In this document: piece after piece, positions 53,921 to 54,090 of the stretch
Numbering within the stretch: the first letter of the stretch is position 1
Layout: every line of letters begins with the position of its first letter
Origin: JAAYAY01 sp964429355
GTDB lineage: Bacteria; Planctomycetota; Planctomycetia; Pirellulales; Thermoguttaceae
Length of the DNA stretch: 54,090 nt
Direction of reading: 5' to 3'
Assembly: GCA_964429355.1 (NCBI GenBank)
Contig: CAYSCH010000010.1
Coordinates: forward strand, 1 to 54,090
Made by a program: the position numbers and the translations under genes
The notes under the pieces: generated by a model
Told to the model about the DNA's origin: nothing
What the model saw: the letters and a program-made list of their open reading frames with translations, nothing else
Database searches by the model: none

Positions 53921-54090
53921 TCAGCCCGTCCCCGATCGCCACAGATCCCAGGGCTTGGCGGCGTCGGTGATGAAGGGAAGGGGTACTTTCATTGCCGAGC
54001 CGGCGGACTGGTAGGCGGCGAAGAGGGCCTCCAGGTCCGCACGCCCGTCTTCGCCGGTTTCGATCGGTTGCTTGTCGTTCTGAACGCAGT
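53921..54090 (-). CDS. C-terminus of a Gfo/Idh/MocA-family oxidoreductase, partial
   Basis: Only the last 55 codons are inside the window. The sequence (ETGEDGRADLEALFAAYQSA, then KVPLPF and KPWDLW) is the standard end of NAD(P)-dependent sugar dehydrogenases of this family. The coenzyme-binding Rossmann fold lies outside the window. Its substrate cannot be inferred. Confidence 0.8.
   Translation of the reverse strand, partial: CVQNDKQPIETGEDGRADLEALFAAYQSAGSAMKVPLPFITDAAKPWDLWRSGTG

Overview
The window looks like a scaffolded draft contig (two runs of 10 Ns) from a high-GC planctomycete, probably of the Pirellulales type. This is an inference from gene content, because no rRNA is present. 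The supporting features are exported PQQ-type beta-propellers, a DUF1080 (3-keto-disaccharide hydrolase) protein, a DUF5060/DUF4038 apiosidase-like hydrolase, BNR_4-type carbohydrate proteins, a Tat-exported sugar isomerase-like TIM barrel, a sulfatase remnant, a PIG-L/LmbE deacetylase, the futalosine menaquinone enzymes MqnE and MqnC, a membrane Ser/Thr kinase, and a short 'FSIRTILL'-type N-terminus typical of planctomycete membrane proteins.

Layout. 1-6385: PIG-L deacetylase (partial), protein-isoaspartate methyltransferase, PQQ propeller, a heme-c/PD40/TPR protein and a collapsed sulfatase. 6399-9402 (minus): a tightly overlapping operon of a degenerate radical-SAM-like protein, mqnE and mqnC. 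9684-13785 (minus): a GntR (YtrA-like) regulator, ABC ATPase and large ABC permease operon, with a very good promoter and a palindromic operator. 14267-21051 (plus): a compact seven-gene cassette behind a good sigma70-like promoter. It holds a small TGHxH protein, a DUF6745-like leucine-rich protein, a WGR/leucine-rich STM4015-like protein, an STM4014-like ATP-grasp, an STM4013-like sulfatase-fold hydrolase, and STM4012-like and STM4011-like radical SAM enzymes. From memory this matches the function-unknown STM4011-STM4015 neighbourhood, here with two extra genes. It is the best candidate for an undescribed biosynthetic or modification system.

21053-35009: carbohydrate and catabolic genes (DUF1080, BNR_4-like, sugar isomerase-like, FAD monooxygenase, clan-A-like glycoside hydrolase, a tiny lipoprotein interrupted by TGA, a PQQ propeller and a frameshifted DUF4038 hydrolase). 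35056-39501: a lower-GC accessory island bounded by 136-bp direct repeats made of the 3' end of the DUF4038 gene. It carries a SNIPE-like protein (membrane anchor, DUF4041, GIY-YIG nuclease) and an OLD-like ATPase/TOPRIM protein, so it is a candidate anti-phage island.

39830-54090: DUF4143 ATPase, an electron-transfer pair (polyferredoxin and Tat-exported FAD oxidoreductase), an MscK-like mechanosensitive channel crossing an assembly gap, a BNR_4 protein, a 258-bp MITE with 44-bp inverted repeats, a membrane kinase translationally coupled to a truncated ORF, a retron-type reverse transcriptase without an obvious msr/msd, a lipoprotein and the end of a Gfo/Idh/MocA oxidoreductase. I saw no tRNA, rRNA, CRISPR array or intact insertion sequence. 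All family assignments come from motif reading, not database searches.
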